DNA of 35,796 nt from Microbispora oryzae (GTDB taxonomy: Bacteria; Actinomycetota; Actinomycetes; Streptosporangiales; Streptosporangiaceae). The DNA lies in the NCBI RefSeq assembly GCF_017896165.1, contig NZ_JAFCNB010000036.1, positions 1-35,796 of the forward strand, given 5' to 3'. Both the position numbers and the translations under genes were made by a program. The notes under the pieces are model-generated. The model saw only the letters and a program-made list of their open reading frames with translations, was not told where the DNA came from and made no database searches. Shown here in pieces: positions 13,715 to 22,298 of the stretch; position 1 is the stretch's first letter; each line of letters opens with the position of its first letter.

Positions 13715-15898
13715 TCACGGTATGCGACGGCCGTGCGCGTCGGGCACCCCGGACTTGCGGAAGAAATAGGCGTTGATCTGATCGCGCCACTCTTCCGCGG
13801 AGCGGAGCTGCTCGTCGAGAAGTTCCCTGACGCGAGTATGCAGGGCGGGGGCTACCACCACCCCGGCGCCGATGAGCCCGTCCCATCGGCGCCGAGCCTC
13901 CGCCACCCGCTCGACCCCCGCGAAGTGAGAGTCGTAGATGTGCTGGATCACGGTCGACCCGCTTCGCAGCACGTGCCCGTACGGGACGTGATGGAAGAAC
14001 AGCAGCAGCTCGTCGGGGCATCGCTCGACCGACTCGTACACCTCTGACCAGGGCCGCGGATACTGACCGGTGAACCCGGTGCCGGTGGCACGGGTGCGGT
14101 CCACGCCGACGCCGTCGCGGTCGGCGAAGTGATAGGTGCCCCACGGCGTGTACTCGTAGCCGTCCACATCGGGGCCGTAGTGATGGCCGGGCCGGACCAT
14201 GAATCCGACGCCGAGCGGCGCGGTGTACGACTCGTAGGTGCGCCAGGAGTCATCCATGATCGCGTGCAGGGCGTCCCGCAGGCGTTCGGGATCGCCGTCC
14301 GTCACCGGCGCGAACGTGAGATCGATCCATTCGTCGAGGATCGCGGCGGGCTCCAGATCCGGCGACCAGGCGAGCCGGCCGAAGGCGTAGAGGTTGGCCT
14401 GCGCGAGGGGATGACCGGTCCAGTAGCGGTCCGCGCCGACGTTGGAGACGCCGACCAGTCCGCCGCCGGCGGCACCGTCCTCGGTGTCGCTGGCGGTGTT
14501 GCCGGCGGCGACGTCGGCCACGGCCCGGCCGCCGGGCCCCCACGGCCGGAAGCCCAGCACCTCACTCCACATGGGGGCGAGATAGCAGACGTGCCGCTGC
14601 TGGCCGGTGTACTCCTGCGTCACCTGGAGCTCCACCGCGACGCGGGTCGACGGCATGGCCGCGATCACCGGCGAGACCGGCTCCCGCGTCTGGAAGTCGA
14701 TCGGCCCGTGCTTCACCTGCAGGATCACGTTGTCGCGGAACAGCCCGTCGAGCGGGGCGAAATGGTCACAGGCCGCCCGCGCCCGGTCCGTCGACCGGTC
14801 GCGCCAGTCCTGCCGGTGGTTGTACACGAAGGCGCGCCAGCGGACGATCCCGCCGAACGGCGCCAGCGCCTCGGCCAGCACGTTCGCGCCGTCGGCGTGC
14901 GTGCGTCCGTACGCGAACGGGCCCGGCTGCCCCTCGGAGTCGGCCTTGACCAGGTAGCCGCCGAAGTCGGGCAGCGCCTCGTACACCCGCTCCGTGGCGG
15001 CGGCCCACCATTTGCGCACGTCGTCGTCGAGCGGGTCGGCCGTCGGCAGCCCGCCGAGGGTGACCGGCGAGGCGAAACCGACCGACAGGTGCACCTGGAT
15101 GCCGTACGGCCGCAGCTCGCCGGCGATCGCGGCCACCTCGCCGAGCCGGTCCGTCAGCAGGCGGGCCTCCCCGGCGTGCACGTTCACGTTGTTCACCGTG
15201 ATCGCGTTCACCCCGCAGGCGGCGAGCAGCCGCCCATAGGCCCTGACCCGGGACAGGTCGTCGCGCAGGGCGCCGTCGAGCCAGAAGATCGAGCCGCCGG
15301 CGTAGCCGCGCTCGACCTGGCCCATCACCGGATGGACGTCGACGTTGTCCCAGTGATCGAGGATGCGGCGGGGCGTCGCCGGCCGGTGATGCTCAGCGCG
15401 CCGCGTGCCGCCGAACGCCCGCCCGCCGAGCCGGACGAGGTGGAACAGACCGTAGAGCAGGCCGGCCGGGTCGTCGGCGATCACCACCGTGATGTCGTCG
15501 TGCCGGTCGATCACGTAGCCCTCGGCGCCGGCGGCGTGATCGCCTGTTCCGCGGTTCCGTCCGAACCCGGCGCGGACCGCCTCCGCGACGGCTGGCAGGG
15601 GATCGGCCGTCGTGAGCGCGAGCACGAGGTCGTACGGCTCGCCCTCACGCCCGACGGCGCGCGCACCGGGCCGCCCGCCCGGTCGTCCGGTGCAGCCGCC
15701 GCCGGGTGCGCGATGCAGGACGCTTCCTCCGTAGCGGGCGCAGGCCCGGGCCACCTCGTCGTGCACGGTCTCGACGAGAAGGCCGTCGCCGTGCACCAGT
15801 GTGCGGCGCGAGCCGATCGCCCGCAACGCCTCCGGCGGCAGCCACGCCGCGTGGACGCCGGCCGGATCGAGAGGAGAGGGGAGATCGGAGACGGTCAC
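13715..15898 (-). CDS. aguA: GH67 alpha-glucuronidase (intracellular)
   Basis: This 727-aa protein removes 4-O-methyl-glucuronic acid from the end of aldouronic acids released from glucuronoxylan. The GH67 core is clear: DHWDNVDVHP, VERGYAGGSIFW, LVKADSEGQPGP, VKHGPIDFQTREP and VELQVTQEYTGQ. Glu322 (acid) and Asp401/Glu429 (base pair) have exactly the 79- and 28-residue spacings known for Glu285, Asp364 and Glu392 of the Geobacillus enzyme, so it should be active. There is no signal peptide, so it acts on imported oligosaccharides. The start is GTG 15898 with AAGGAG 7 bases upstream. It is the last gene of the operon, 21 bases after the DUF624 gene. Residues 60-85 are an unusual Gly/Arg-rich insertion. 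Confidence 0.97.
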   Translation of the reverse strand: MTVSDLPSPLDPAGVHAAWLPPEALRAIGSRRTLVHGDGLLVETVHDEVARACARYGGSVLHRAPGGGCTGRPGGRPGARAVGREGEPYDLVLALTTADPLPAVAEAVRAGFGRNRGTGDHAAGAEGYVIDRHDDITVVIADDPAGLLYGLFHLVRLGGRAFGGTRRAEHHRPATPRRILDHWDNVDVHPVMGQVERGYAGGSIFWLDGALRDDLSRVRAYGRLLAACGVNAITVNNVNVHAGEARLLTDRLGEVAAIAGELRPYGIQVHLSVGFASPVTLGGLPTADPLDDDVRKWWAAATERVYEALPDFGGYLVKADSEGQPGPFAYGRTHADGANVLAEALAPFGGIVRWRAFVYNHRQDWRDRSTDRARAACDHFAPLDGLFRDNVILQVKHGPIDFQTREPVSPVIAAMPSTRVAVELQVTQEYTGQQRHVCYLAPMWSEVLGFRPWGPGGRAVADVAAGNTASDTEDGAAGGGLVGVSNVGADRYWTGHPLAQANLYAFGRLAWSPDLEPAAILDEWIDLTFAPVTDGDPERLRDALHAIMDDSWRTYESYTAPLGVGFMVRPGHHYGPDVDGYEYTPWGTYHFADRDGVGVDRTRATGTGFTGQYPRPWSEVYESVERCPDELLLFFHHVPYGHVLRSGSTVIQHIYDSHFAGVERVAEARRRWDGLIGAGVVVAPALHTRVRELLDEQLRSAEEWRDQINAYFFRKSGVPDAHGRRIP

Positions 15899-15919
15899 GG
15901 GGCACTCCTTCTGACGACG

Positions 15920-16606
15920 TCACGCGATGAACGTGTCTCGCACCTCGGCGATCAACGGGCGGCTGTTGAGCAGGAGCAGGGAGGCGAACACCGAGGCCAG
16001 CAGCGCCAGCGCCGCCTCCGTGGCGACCAGCGTGACGCCGGCCGCCACGACCAGCAGGCAGGCGTTGACCAGCGCCACCCGGGGGGTGCGGAGCAGGAAG
16101 TACGCCGCCAGGCGGGCGACGTCCCGGCCCCTGAACTCGAAGAGCGAGGTGATGACCAGGGCGTTGGCGGTCCAGAGAACCGCCAGCGCCCCGACGACGA
16201 CCAGGAGCATCGCCCACCAGCCCGGGACGCCGCCGGCGCCGAGGTGCGCCAGGTTGATCCCGACGACGGTCAGCCACGCCAGCGACGGCACCCAGATCTT
16301 CGCCACGCCGCGGACGTTCATGGCGTAGCCGCGCCAGAACGCCGCCGCGGGACGCAGGTCCGCCAGATCCAGGCGGCGATGGCGCAACGCGTACAGCGCG
16401 GCGGACAGCGCCGGACCCGCCGGGAGCAGGCACACCGCGGCCAGCGGGATGTTCGCGGCGTCGTGGGCGAGCAGGACCAGCCCGGCCAGGCCGGGCAGGG
16501 TGGTGGCCAGGAACAGGAGCTCGACCACCATCAGGTGGTACACCAGCGCGGAGGCGCGGGAGAGCGGTCCCTGCCCGAACCGCTGCCCGGCCGTCGTCTC
16601 GGTCAT
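15920..16606 (-). CDS. YesL/DUF624-family membrane protein
   Basis: This 228-aa integral membrane protein has about five hydrophobic helices, and the polar motif LAHDAANIP falls in the first loop. YesL/DUF624 proteins are regularly encoded beside Lpl-type oligosaccharide ABC transporters and intracellular glycosidases. Their role is undefined, and a transporter accessory function is usually assumed. GGAG precedes ATG 16606. The gene lies 18 bases after the binding-protein stop and 21 bases before aguA, so co-transcription is very likely. The size is usual for the family. Confidence 0.85.
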   Translation of the reverse strand: MTETTAGQRFGQGPLSRASALVYHLMVVELLFLATTLPGLAGLVLLAHDAANIPLAAVCLLPAGPALSAALYALRHRRLDLADLRPAAAFWRGYAMNVRGVAKIWVPSLAWLTVVGINLAHLGAGGVPGWWAMLLVVVGALAVLWTANALVITSLFEFRGRDVARLAAYFLLRTPRVALVNACLLVVAAGVTLVATEAALALLASVFASLLLLNSRPLIAEVRDTFIA

Positions 16607-16624
16607 CTCAGGGGGCTCCGCGGA

Positions 16625-18283
16625 TCAGCCGTGTTCCTTCTTGTACCGCTCGTAGGCGTTGTTGACCAAATTCACGTAGGACGTCATGTTCTTCGCCTCG
16701 AGCTCCTTGACGTACGCGTCCCATTCGGAGAAGTCGCGCTTACCGAGGATGAACTCGAGCGAGTTCTGGGTGGCGTGGTCCTTCAGCGGGGTCTGCCACA
16801 GCGAGGCCTGCTCGCGCTCGTCCTCGTTCAGCGGGCTCGGCGGCTTCGGCGGCATGGCGTTCCTGGCGTTCATCACCTTCTGCCACTCGACCTCCTCGTC
16901 GGAGAAGGTCGACTGGAGCAGCTCGGTGCTCCCGCCGTAGGCGAACACGCCGTTGGAGAAGCCGAAGTCCTTCTGCAGGTGCTTGGGCGCGCCGGGGTTG
17001 AGCCCGACGAAGTCGACGTCGTCCGCGAGCTTGTACTTGCCGGACGCGTCCTTGTTGTACGTCGTCCCCTCGACGCCCCACTTGGCGAACACCTGGCCCT
17101 CGTCCGAGTACCAGAGCCAGTCGATGAACTGCATCATCGCGACGAAGTTCTTACTCTCCAGGGCCTTCTTGGAGATCATGATGCCGTTCTCCAGCCGGCT
17201 GTCGTTGGAGTCGGCCTTGACGGGCCCGATCGGCCCTATGGGCACCGGGATCTTGGCGAGCGTCGCCTTCGGGTTGGCCTTCTTCAGCGGCGGGCGATAC
17301 TCGTTGACCAGTGTCTGCGCGTTACCGCTGATCACGAAGGACTTGCCGGACGCCAGCTTCTGGATGGCCTGGTCGTCGGTCTGCGTGAAGCTCTCCGGGT
17401 CGAGCAGCTTCTCCGCGACCAGCGTGTGCAGGAACTGCAGCATCTGCTTGTACTGGTCCATGGCGCCCGTGTAGGCGAACTTCCCGGCGTTGGAGTCCCA
17501 CGTGATGCCGGTCGTGAAGCCCCAGCCGCCGCGGACGCCGCTGCCCAGGCCGAAGACCTGGTTCATCATGGCGCCGCCCGGCGTCGGGATGGCCCACCGG
17601 TCGGAGTAGGGATAGGAGTCGGGGTACTCCTCCTTCATCGCCTTCAGCATGGCGTGCACGTCGTCCCAGGTCTGCGGGATCTTCAGCCCGAGCTTGTCGA
17701 GGATGTCGGTGCGGACCACCAGGGTGTAGTCGGCCCAGTAGTCCTCGTGGAGGCCGGGGAGCAGGTAGAAACGGCCGTCGGCCTGCCGGAGCGTGTCCAG
17801 GTCGGCCTGCAGGTTCCACTTGGCGACCTTGTCCTTGAAGTTCGGCATCAGGTCGAGGTAGTCGCTGACCGGAAGGACGGCGCCGGAGGCGACGAAGGGG
17901 ACCTCCTGGCCCGGGTAGGTCTTCGGGATGATCATCGGGGCGTCGCCCGCGCCGATGATCAGGCTGCGCTTGTTCTCGTAGTCGCTGAGCGGCACCACGC
18001 TCGGCTGCAGCGTCACATTGGTCCGCTTCGTGAGCTCGGACCAGAACAACCAGTCGTTCTTCATGGGATAGAACGGGTGGTTGTTGTAGAGGATGCTGAA
18101 CGACAAGGGCGCGGCGGCCTTGAACGGCTTGCCGACGGCGTAGTCGGACATCGCGCCGTCCCGCTTCGCCGAGAAGTCGTCGCCGTTCTTCTTGTCGCTC
18201 TTATCGTCGCCGCTGCCACAGCCGGCGAGCGCGAGGAACGCGCCCATGGCGACCATCGCCTGACGCCGGTTCATCTGGTGCAT
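16625..18283 (-). CDS. Oligosaccharide-binding lipoprotein (LplA-like, aldouronate ABC importer)
   Basis: This 552-aa extracellular solute-binding protein has a lipoprotein signal: MHQMNRRQ, a hydrophobic stretch and LAGC with Cys22. An Asp/Lys-rich linker follows. The large size and motifs such as LSFSILYNNHPFYPMKNDW, NGIMISKKALESKNFVAMMQFIDWLWYSDEG and WGVEGTTYNKDASGKYK are typical of LplA/YtcQ proteins, which bind long oligosaccharides. AAAGGA lies upstream of ATG 18283; ATG at residue 4 is an alternative start. With the two downstream-facing permeases and aguA, the ligand is inferred to be an aldouronic acid from glucuronoxylan, as in Paenibacillus aldouronate clusters. No ATPase is encoded here, so a shared MsiK-type ATPase elsewhere is expected. 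Confidence 0.92.
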   Translation of the reverse strand: MHQMNRRQAMVAMGAFLALAGCGSGDDKSDKKNGDDFSAKRDGAMSDYAVGKPFKAAAPLSFSILYNNHPFYPMKNDWLFWSELTKRTNVTLQPSVVPLSDYENKRSLIIGAGDAPMIIPKTYPGQEVPFVASGAVLPVSDYLDLMPNFKDKVAKWNLQADLDTLRQADGRFYLLPGLHEDYWADYTLVVRTDILDKLGLKIPQTWDDVHAMLKAMKEEYPDSYPYSDRWAIPTPGGAMMNQVFGLGSGVRGGWGFTTGITWDSNAGKFAYTGAMDQYKQMLQFLHTLVAEKLLDPESFTQTDDQAIQKLASGKSFVISGNAQTLVNEYRPPLKKANPKATLAKIPVPIGPIGPVKADSNDSRLENGIMISKKALESKNFVAMMQFIDWLWYSDEGQVFAKWGVEGTTYNKDASGKYKLADDVDFVGLNPGAPKHLQKDFGFSNGVFAYGGSTELLQSTFSDEEVEWQKVMNARNAMPPKPPSPLNEDEREQASLWQTPLKDHATQNSLEFILGKRDFSEWDAYVKELEAKNMTSYVNLVNNAYERYKKEHG

Positions 18284-18346
18284 GGATGGGGGGTCCTTTC
18301 CCTGGGGAACGGGCTGCGTGGGAGAGCGTCTGGAGACCGGGCGCGG

Positions 18347-19219
18347 CTAGCCCTTCACCGCGCCGAGCATGACTCCCTTGACGAAGTACCGCTGGACGAA
18401 GGGGTAGATCGCCAGGATGGGGATGACGGTGAGCACCATCGTCACGGCCTTGATGTTGGTGGCCACGGTCATGTCGGTGGCGTCGGCGCCGACGGAGGTC
18501 CCCGTGGTGGCTCCCGCGATGAGATTGCGCAGGTAGACGGTCACGGGGAACAGGTCCGACTGGCTCATGTACAGGAAGGCCGAGAACCACGAGTTCCAGA
18601 ACGAGACGGCGTAGAACAGCACCATCGTGGCGAGGATCGCCTTCGACAGCGGCAGCACGATCCGGAGCAGGATGCCGTACGTGTTCATGCCGTCGATCGC
18701 GGCGGCCTCCTCCAGCTCGCCGGGCAGGCCCTCGAAGAAGGTCTTCATCACCAGGAGGTTGAAGACGCTGATCGCGTTCGGCAGCACGATGGCCCAGATG
18801 CTGTCCTTCATCCCGAGGCTGGAGATGAGGACGTAGTTGGGGATCAGGCCGCCGGTGAAGAACATGGTGAAGACCGCGGCCCCGATGAGGAACGTGCGCC
18901 CCCGCAGATGTCTCTTCGACAGCACGTAGGCGTAGCACGTGGTCAGGACCATCGCGATGAACGTGGCGACGACCGTGTACACCACAGTGTTGCGATAGTT
19001 CGTCCAGAACGTCGGGTCGGAGGCCACGAACGTGTAGGTCTTGAAGGTGAAGCCGACGGGGTAGAGGTTGACCTTGCCCGCGCGGATGGCGAACTCGTCG
19101 CTGAGCGAACGGGCGACGATGTTGACGAAGGGATACAGGGTCACGATCACGACGCCGGTCAGGACGACCGCGTTGATCACACGGAACACCCGGTAGCCCC
19201 GCGTGTTGTCCACGGTCAC
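18347..19219 (-). CDS. ABC transporter permease, LplC/YtcP type (CUT1)
   Basis: This 290-aa protein has six predicted membrane helices. The permease loop with the EAA-type motif (ELEEAAAIDGMNTYGILLRIVLPLSKA) contacts the ATPase. The N-terminal part, RSLSDEFAIRAGKVNLYPVGFT, is characteristic of LplC/YtcP partners of long-chain oligosaccharide importers. The frame is open far upstream, but GTG 19219 is chosen because it overlaps the stop of the preceding permease (GTGA) and has AGGGGCG upstream. It should pair with the 330-aa permease to form the channel. The gene ends 63 bases before the binding-lipoprotein start. Confidence 0.93.
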   Translation of the reverse strand: MTVDNTRGYRVFRVINAVVLTGVVIVTLYPFVNIVARSLSDEFAIRAGKVNLYPVGFTFKTYTFVASDPTFWTNYRNTVVYTVVATFIAMVLTTCYAYVLSKRHLRGRTFLIGAAVFTMFFTGGLIPNYVLISSLGMKDSIWAIVLPNAISVFNLLVMKTFFEGLPGELEEAAAIDGMNTYGILLRIVLPLSKAILATMVLFYAVSFWNSWFSAFLYMSQSDLFPVTVYLRNLIAGATTGTSVGADATDMTVATNIKAVTMVLTVIPILAIYPFVQRYFVKGVMLGAVKG

Positions 19220-20208
19220 CACAGGCTCGCCCCTACGGTACGGCGGGAGATCAGGTTGGCCGACAGCACCAGAGTCAGGCCGATCAGGGCTTCGAACAGG
19301 CCGATCGCGGCGGCGTAGCTGAAGTTGTTGGAGACGATGCCCATCCGGTAGAGGTACGTGGAGATCACGTCGGCCGTGGGATACGTCAGCGGGTTGTAGA
19401 GCAGCAGGATCTTCTCGAACCCGACCGCCATGAACGTGCCGATGTTGAGGATCAGCAGCGTGAGCGCGGTCGGCAGGATGCCGGGGAGGGTCACGTGCCA
19501 GATCTGCCGCCACCGGCCCGCGCCGTCGATCCGCGCCGCCTCGTACAACTGGTCGTCGATGGTCGTGAGCGCGGCCAGATAGATGATCGTCCCCCAGCCG
19601 ACCGTCTGCCACATCTCCGAGGAGACGTAGATCGTCCGGAACCAGCCCGCCTCCTGCAGGAACGCGACGGGATCGCCGCCCGTGGCCCGCAGGAGCTGGT
19701 TCACCGGCCCGTCCAGCGACAGCAGTTCCATGACGAGGCCGGCCACGACCACCATCGACAGGAAGTGCGGCAGGTAGGACACCGACTGCACGAACCGCTT
19801 GACGCGGCTGCCGCGGAGCTCGTTGATCAGCAACGCGAGCACGATCGGCATCGGGAAGCAGAACAGCAGGGTCAGCCCGCCGATGATCACGGTGTTCGTG
19901 AACACGCTCCAGAACGACGGATCGTTCAGGAACATCCGGATGTAGCGCAGCCCGACCCAGTCTTCGCCGAACACGCTGCCGCCGGGCTCGAACTTCCGGA
20001 AGGCGATGATGTTGCCGATCATCGGCAGGTACCGGAACACGAGGAAGAACAGCAGGGGGAGTATCGCCAGCGAATAGAGCTGCCAGTCGCGCCGCAGCGC
20101 CTGGCGCCAGGTGCGCCTGGGCGGTCGCCTTCCTCTTCCGGGGTCGGGCCTCGCCCGGCGGGAGCCCACGGTGTCCGGTGACGCGTTGATCGTCCTGGTC
20201 GTGCTCAT
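19216..20208 (-). CDS. ABC transporter permease, LplB type (CUT1)
   Basis: This 330-aa protein is the first gene of the aldouronate operon. An Arg/Pro-rich cytoplasmic N-terminus (about 45 residues) precedes WQLYSLAILPLLFFLVFRYLPM, six helices, and the EAA loop YEAARIDGAGRWRQIWHVTLPGI. ATG 20208 is preferred to the more upstream ATG because GGAGG lies 7 bases before it. Its stop overlaps the start of the second permease by 4 bases, which predicts coupled synthesis of the two channel subunits. The ligand assignment follows from aguA in the same operon. Confidence 0.93.
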   Translation of the reverse strand: MSTTRTINASPDTVGSRRARPDPGRGRRPPRRTWRQALRRDWQLYSLAILPLLFFLVFRYLPMIGNIIAFRKFEPGGSVFGEDWVGLRYIRMFLNDPSFWSVFTNTVIIGGLTLLFCFPMPIVLALLINELRGSRVKRFVQSVSYLPHFLSMVVVAGLVMELLSLDGPVNQLLRATGGDPVAFLQEAGWFRTIYVSSEMWQTVGWGTIIYLAALTTIDDQLYEAARIDGAGRWRQIWHVTLPGILPTALTLLILNIGTFMAVGFEKILLLYNPLTYPTADVISTYLYRMGIVSNNFSYAAAIGLFEALIGLTLVLSANLISRRTVGASLW

Positions 20209-20526
20209 ACTCGTGCCTCCGGTGCCATCCGGTGGATCCGCGCCCACGGCCGTGGCCGTCGTTCGTGGCCGACCGCACGCCAGGCGCCGGTGTGGGGCCG
20301 TGGCACCACCGCGTCACCGACGCCGTCGGCGGAACGCTCTGTGATGGTTTGGCCTAAAGTTTCGAGAATCTTCGTTAATATTGCGGAAATATAGGACCAT
20401 CACGCAGGTGCGTCAAGGGGGAAGTCAGGCGGTGTCGAGTGGGGGAGATATAGGCCTACTCATCCCGGATCTCGGCAGATGTCAGACGCTCCCAGTGATA
20501 GAGTTTTTCGAAAATTTTCGGAAACG
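20209..20526. promoter_or_regulatory. Divergent promoter region between the aldouronate operon and the LacI gene
   Basis: This 318-base non-coding stretch is clearly AT-richer at 20345-20400 and 20495-20526 than its surroundings. It contains AAAGTTTCGAGAATCTTCG (20356-20374) and CGAAAATTTTCG (20509-20520). The minus-strand reading of the first contains CGAAACTTTAG, close to CGAAA/TTTCG-type elements reported in front of Streptomyces xylanolytic genes. It probably holds both promoters and the operators of the adjacent LacI-type repressor. Confidence 0.6.
20509..20520. promoter_or_regulatory. Perfect 12-bp palindrome before lacI-type gene (CGAAAATTTTCG)
   Basis: This perfect palindrome ends 6 bases before ATG 20527, with partial symmetry extending outward (GTTTTT/GGAAAC). 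A bound repressor here would block initiation directly, indicating autoregulation of the LacI-family gene. Confidence 0.6.
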
Positions 20527-21585
20527 ATGAGCGGACCGATGACCAGCCCCTCCTCTCCCGCCCGCCGCCCCCGCCCCGCGACGATCGCGGCCATCGCCGA
20601 AGAGCTCGGCGTCTCCGTGACCACGGTCTCCAAGGTCCTCAACGGTCGCCCCGACGTCGCGCCCGACACCCGGGAGCGCGTCGAGGCCGGCCTCGCGCGG
20701 CACCGTTACCGTCGCCGTCCCAAGAGGCGGCCCCTCACGGGGAAGATCGACCTGGTCTTCCACCAGCTCAACTCCGCGTGGTCGATGGAGATCATCCGCG
20801 GGGTCGACGCCGTCGCCACCCCGGCGCGGATCGAGGTCGTCCTCTCCCACCTGGACGGGGCGCAGCGGCCGCCGGCGGGATGGCTGGACGAGGTGCTCGA
20901 CCGCCGGCCCCTCGGCGTGCTCCTCGTCATGTGCGAGCTCACGCCGGCCGAACAGCAGCGGCTGTGGCGGCAGCAGATCCCGGTCGTCGTCGTGGCCATG
21001 GACAGTGCGACCTCGCCGTCCGTGCCCACCGTCGGCTCGAACAACTGGAACGGCGGCCTGCTCGCCACCCGTCACCTGCTTGAGCTGGGCCACCGTCGGA
21101 TCGGGATCGTCTCCGGCCCCGAGGAGATGCTGTGCAGCAGGGCACGGGTCGCCGGTTTCCGCGTCGCCCACGACGAGGCGGGGCTCGCCGTCGATCCCGC
21201 CCTGGTGCGATACGGCAATTTCTACGTCGACGCCGGCTTCGAGCACGGCATGGATCTGCTGACCCGGCCCGACCGGCCGACCGCCGTCTTCGCCGGCTCC
21301 GACCAGCAGGCGATCGGCGTCATCCGGGCGGCCCGGCGGCTCGGCCTCGACGTCCCCGCGGACCTGTCGGTGATCGGTTACGACGACCTGCCGCTCGCGA
21401 CCTGGATGGATCCCGCGCTCACCACCGTCAATCAGCCGATCCGCCACATGGCGGGCGTCGCGACCCAGATGCTGCTCGACCTGGCCAGGGGCGAAGACGT
21501 GGCCACGAGCCGGATCGACCTCGCGAACGAACTCGTGATCCGCGAAAGCACGGCGCCGCCCGCGCACCGGCCGTCCGTGCGGTGA
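20527..21585 (+). CDS. LacI-family transcriptional regulator of the aldouronate operon
   Basis: This 352-aa repressor has an N-terminal LacI helix-turn-helix (TIAAIAEELGVSVTTVSKVLNG, about residues 19-40; the hinge region follows to about 65) and a type 1 periplasmic-binding effector domain (GKIDLVFHQLNS; RRIGIVSGP; AVFAGSDQQAIGVIRAARRLGLDVP; LSVIGYDDLPLA; TTVNQPIRHMA). ATG 20527 is used; ATG 20539 is an in-frame alternative, and neither has a strong ribosome site. By position it should repress the divergent permease-permease-binding protein-yesL-aguA operon and respond to a xylo- or aldouronic oligosaccharide, like BxlR-type regulators. The ligand is inferred. Confidence 0.92.
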   Translation: MSGPMTSPSSPARRPRPATIAAIAEELGVSVTTVSKVLNGRPDVAPDTRERVEAGLARHRYRRRPKRRPLTGKIDLVFHQLNSAWSMEIIRGVDAVATPARIEVVLSHLDGAQRPPAGWLDEVLDRRPLGVLLVMCELTPAEQQRLWRQQIPVVVVAMDSATSPSVPTVGSNNWNGGLLATRHLLELGHRRIGIVSGPEEMLCSRARVAGFRVAHDEAGLAVDPALVRYGNFYVDAGFEHGMDLLTRPDRPTAVFAGSDQQAIGVIRAARRLGLDVPADLSVIGYDDLPLATWMDPALTTVNQPIRHMAGVATQMLLDLARGEDVATSRIDLANELVIRESTAPPAHRPSVR

Positions 21586-21595
21586 AACGTTCAGC

Positions 21596-21619
21596 CCGGC
21601 CGGCCCGCCGATCGGCCGG
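21596..21619 (+). terminator. Hairpin after the LacI-type gene
   Basis: CCGGCCG and CGGCCGG form a perfect 7-bp stem around a 10-base loop, 10 bases past the stop codon. No T-run follows. Confidence 0.45.
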
Positions 21620-21695
21620 ATCCACGGTCTGACCTGCGTGAGCGGCATCCGGACCCCGCGCCGGCCGGGCCGGTCGCGGCGGGCGGGCGCGGCTG

Positions 21696-21724
21696 TTGAC
21701 AGCGGGCCACTCCGGGCCGAGCAT
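21696..21724 (+). promoter_or_regulatory. Possible promoter of the CBM2 gene
   Basis: A consensus-like TTGACA lies at 21696-21701. At 17-base spacing the -10 position reads GAGCAT, which is a poor match, so this is a weak call. The 250 bases between the LacI gene and the CBM2 gene otherwise show nothing coding. Confidence 0.25.
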
Positions 21725-21836
21725 CCAGATCGCAGCCTCACGAGCACCCTCACCGCCATGTCCCCGGTCCACGCCGATCGCCGGGCCCCGTCCGTCGTCG
21801 GCACGGGGAGCACCGTCGTCCCATGAAGGGAAACCG

Positions 21837-22253
21837 ATGCGCATTCCGCGACGCCTGGCAAGGACCGGCGTGGCCGGGATCGTCCTGGCCGCCGCACTCG
21901 GCGGCTCGGCGCGGGCCTCGACGCTGGGTCTGTCCGACTACGGCTGCGAGGTGACCTACACCTCGATCGCCTGGTCGACCGGATTCAGCATGAACCTGAC
22001 GATCGCCAACACGGGCACGCTGACCTTCAGTCCGTGGATCCTGCAGTTCGTCTTCTCCGGGTCACAGCACGTCGACACCGCCTGGAGCGGCACCTGGTCG
22101 CAGACTCCTCCGAGCGTCCAGGTGACCAACCCGGCCTGGCACAACGCCATCGCTCCCGGGACGACCTACGCCGTCGGGTTCAACGCCACCGGCACCGCCG
22201 AGACGCCGGCCCGCTTCACCCTCAACGGAGTTCCCTGCAAGGTCACGTCGTGA
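21837..22253 (+). CDS. Free-standing secreted CBM2 carbohydrate-binding protein
   Basis: This 138-aa protein has GAAGGG 6 bases before ATG 21837 and a signal peptide (MRIPRR, hydrophobic core, SARA cleavage near residue 27). The mature chain is a single CBM2 module: Cys37 and Cys134 frame the domain as in the family, with Trp46, Trp67, Trp83, Trp87 and Trp101 as candidate binding-face or core residues. It also has the family pattern FSMNLTIANTGT, WSGTWSQTPPSVQVTN and FTLNGVPC. No catalytic domain is attached, which is unusual since CBM2 is normally fused to cellulases, xylanases or LPMOs. It should bind cellulose or xylan and might aid attachment or disrupt fibre structure. Confidence 0.88.
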   Translation: MRIPRRLARTGVAGIVLAAALGGSARASTLGLSDYGCEVTYTSIAWSTGFSMNLTIANTGTLTFSPWILQFVFSGSQHVDTAWSGTWSQTPPSVQVTNPAWHNAIAPGTTYAVGFNATGTAETPARFTLNGVPCKVTS

Positions 22254-22258
22254 CCGGA

Positions 22259-22291
22259 CCGGAGGCCCGAGCCGGTGGCTCGGGCCTCCGG
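22259..22291. terminator. Bidirectional 15-bp hairpin terminator
   Basis: Perfect arms CCGGAGGCCCGAGCC and GGCTCGGGCCTCCGG surround a 3-base loop. It sits between the convergent CBM2 and protease genes, 6 and 8 bases from their stops, so it can serve both. Confidence 0.85.
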
Positions 22292-22298
22292 CAGGGTG

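Noticed and set aside
14129..19318. Open frame of 1729 codons on the plus strand opposite the aldouronate operon
   Set aside because: It runs antisense across four well supported genes and their gaps, and its product has low-complexity Arg/Gly/His/Asp composition without any family feature.
19220..20317. Long N-terminal extension of the LplC-type permease (656-codon version)
   Set aside because: The extension overlaps the LplB-type permease in another frame and has no membrane-protein character; the GTGA overlap at 19219 gives a normal-length permease.
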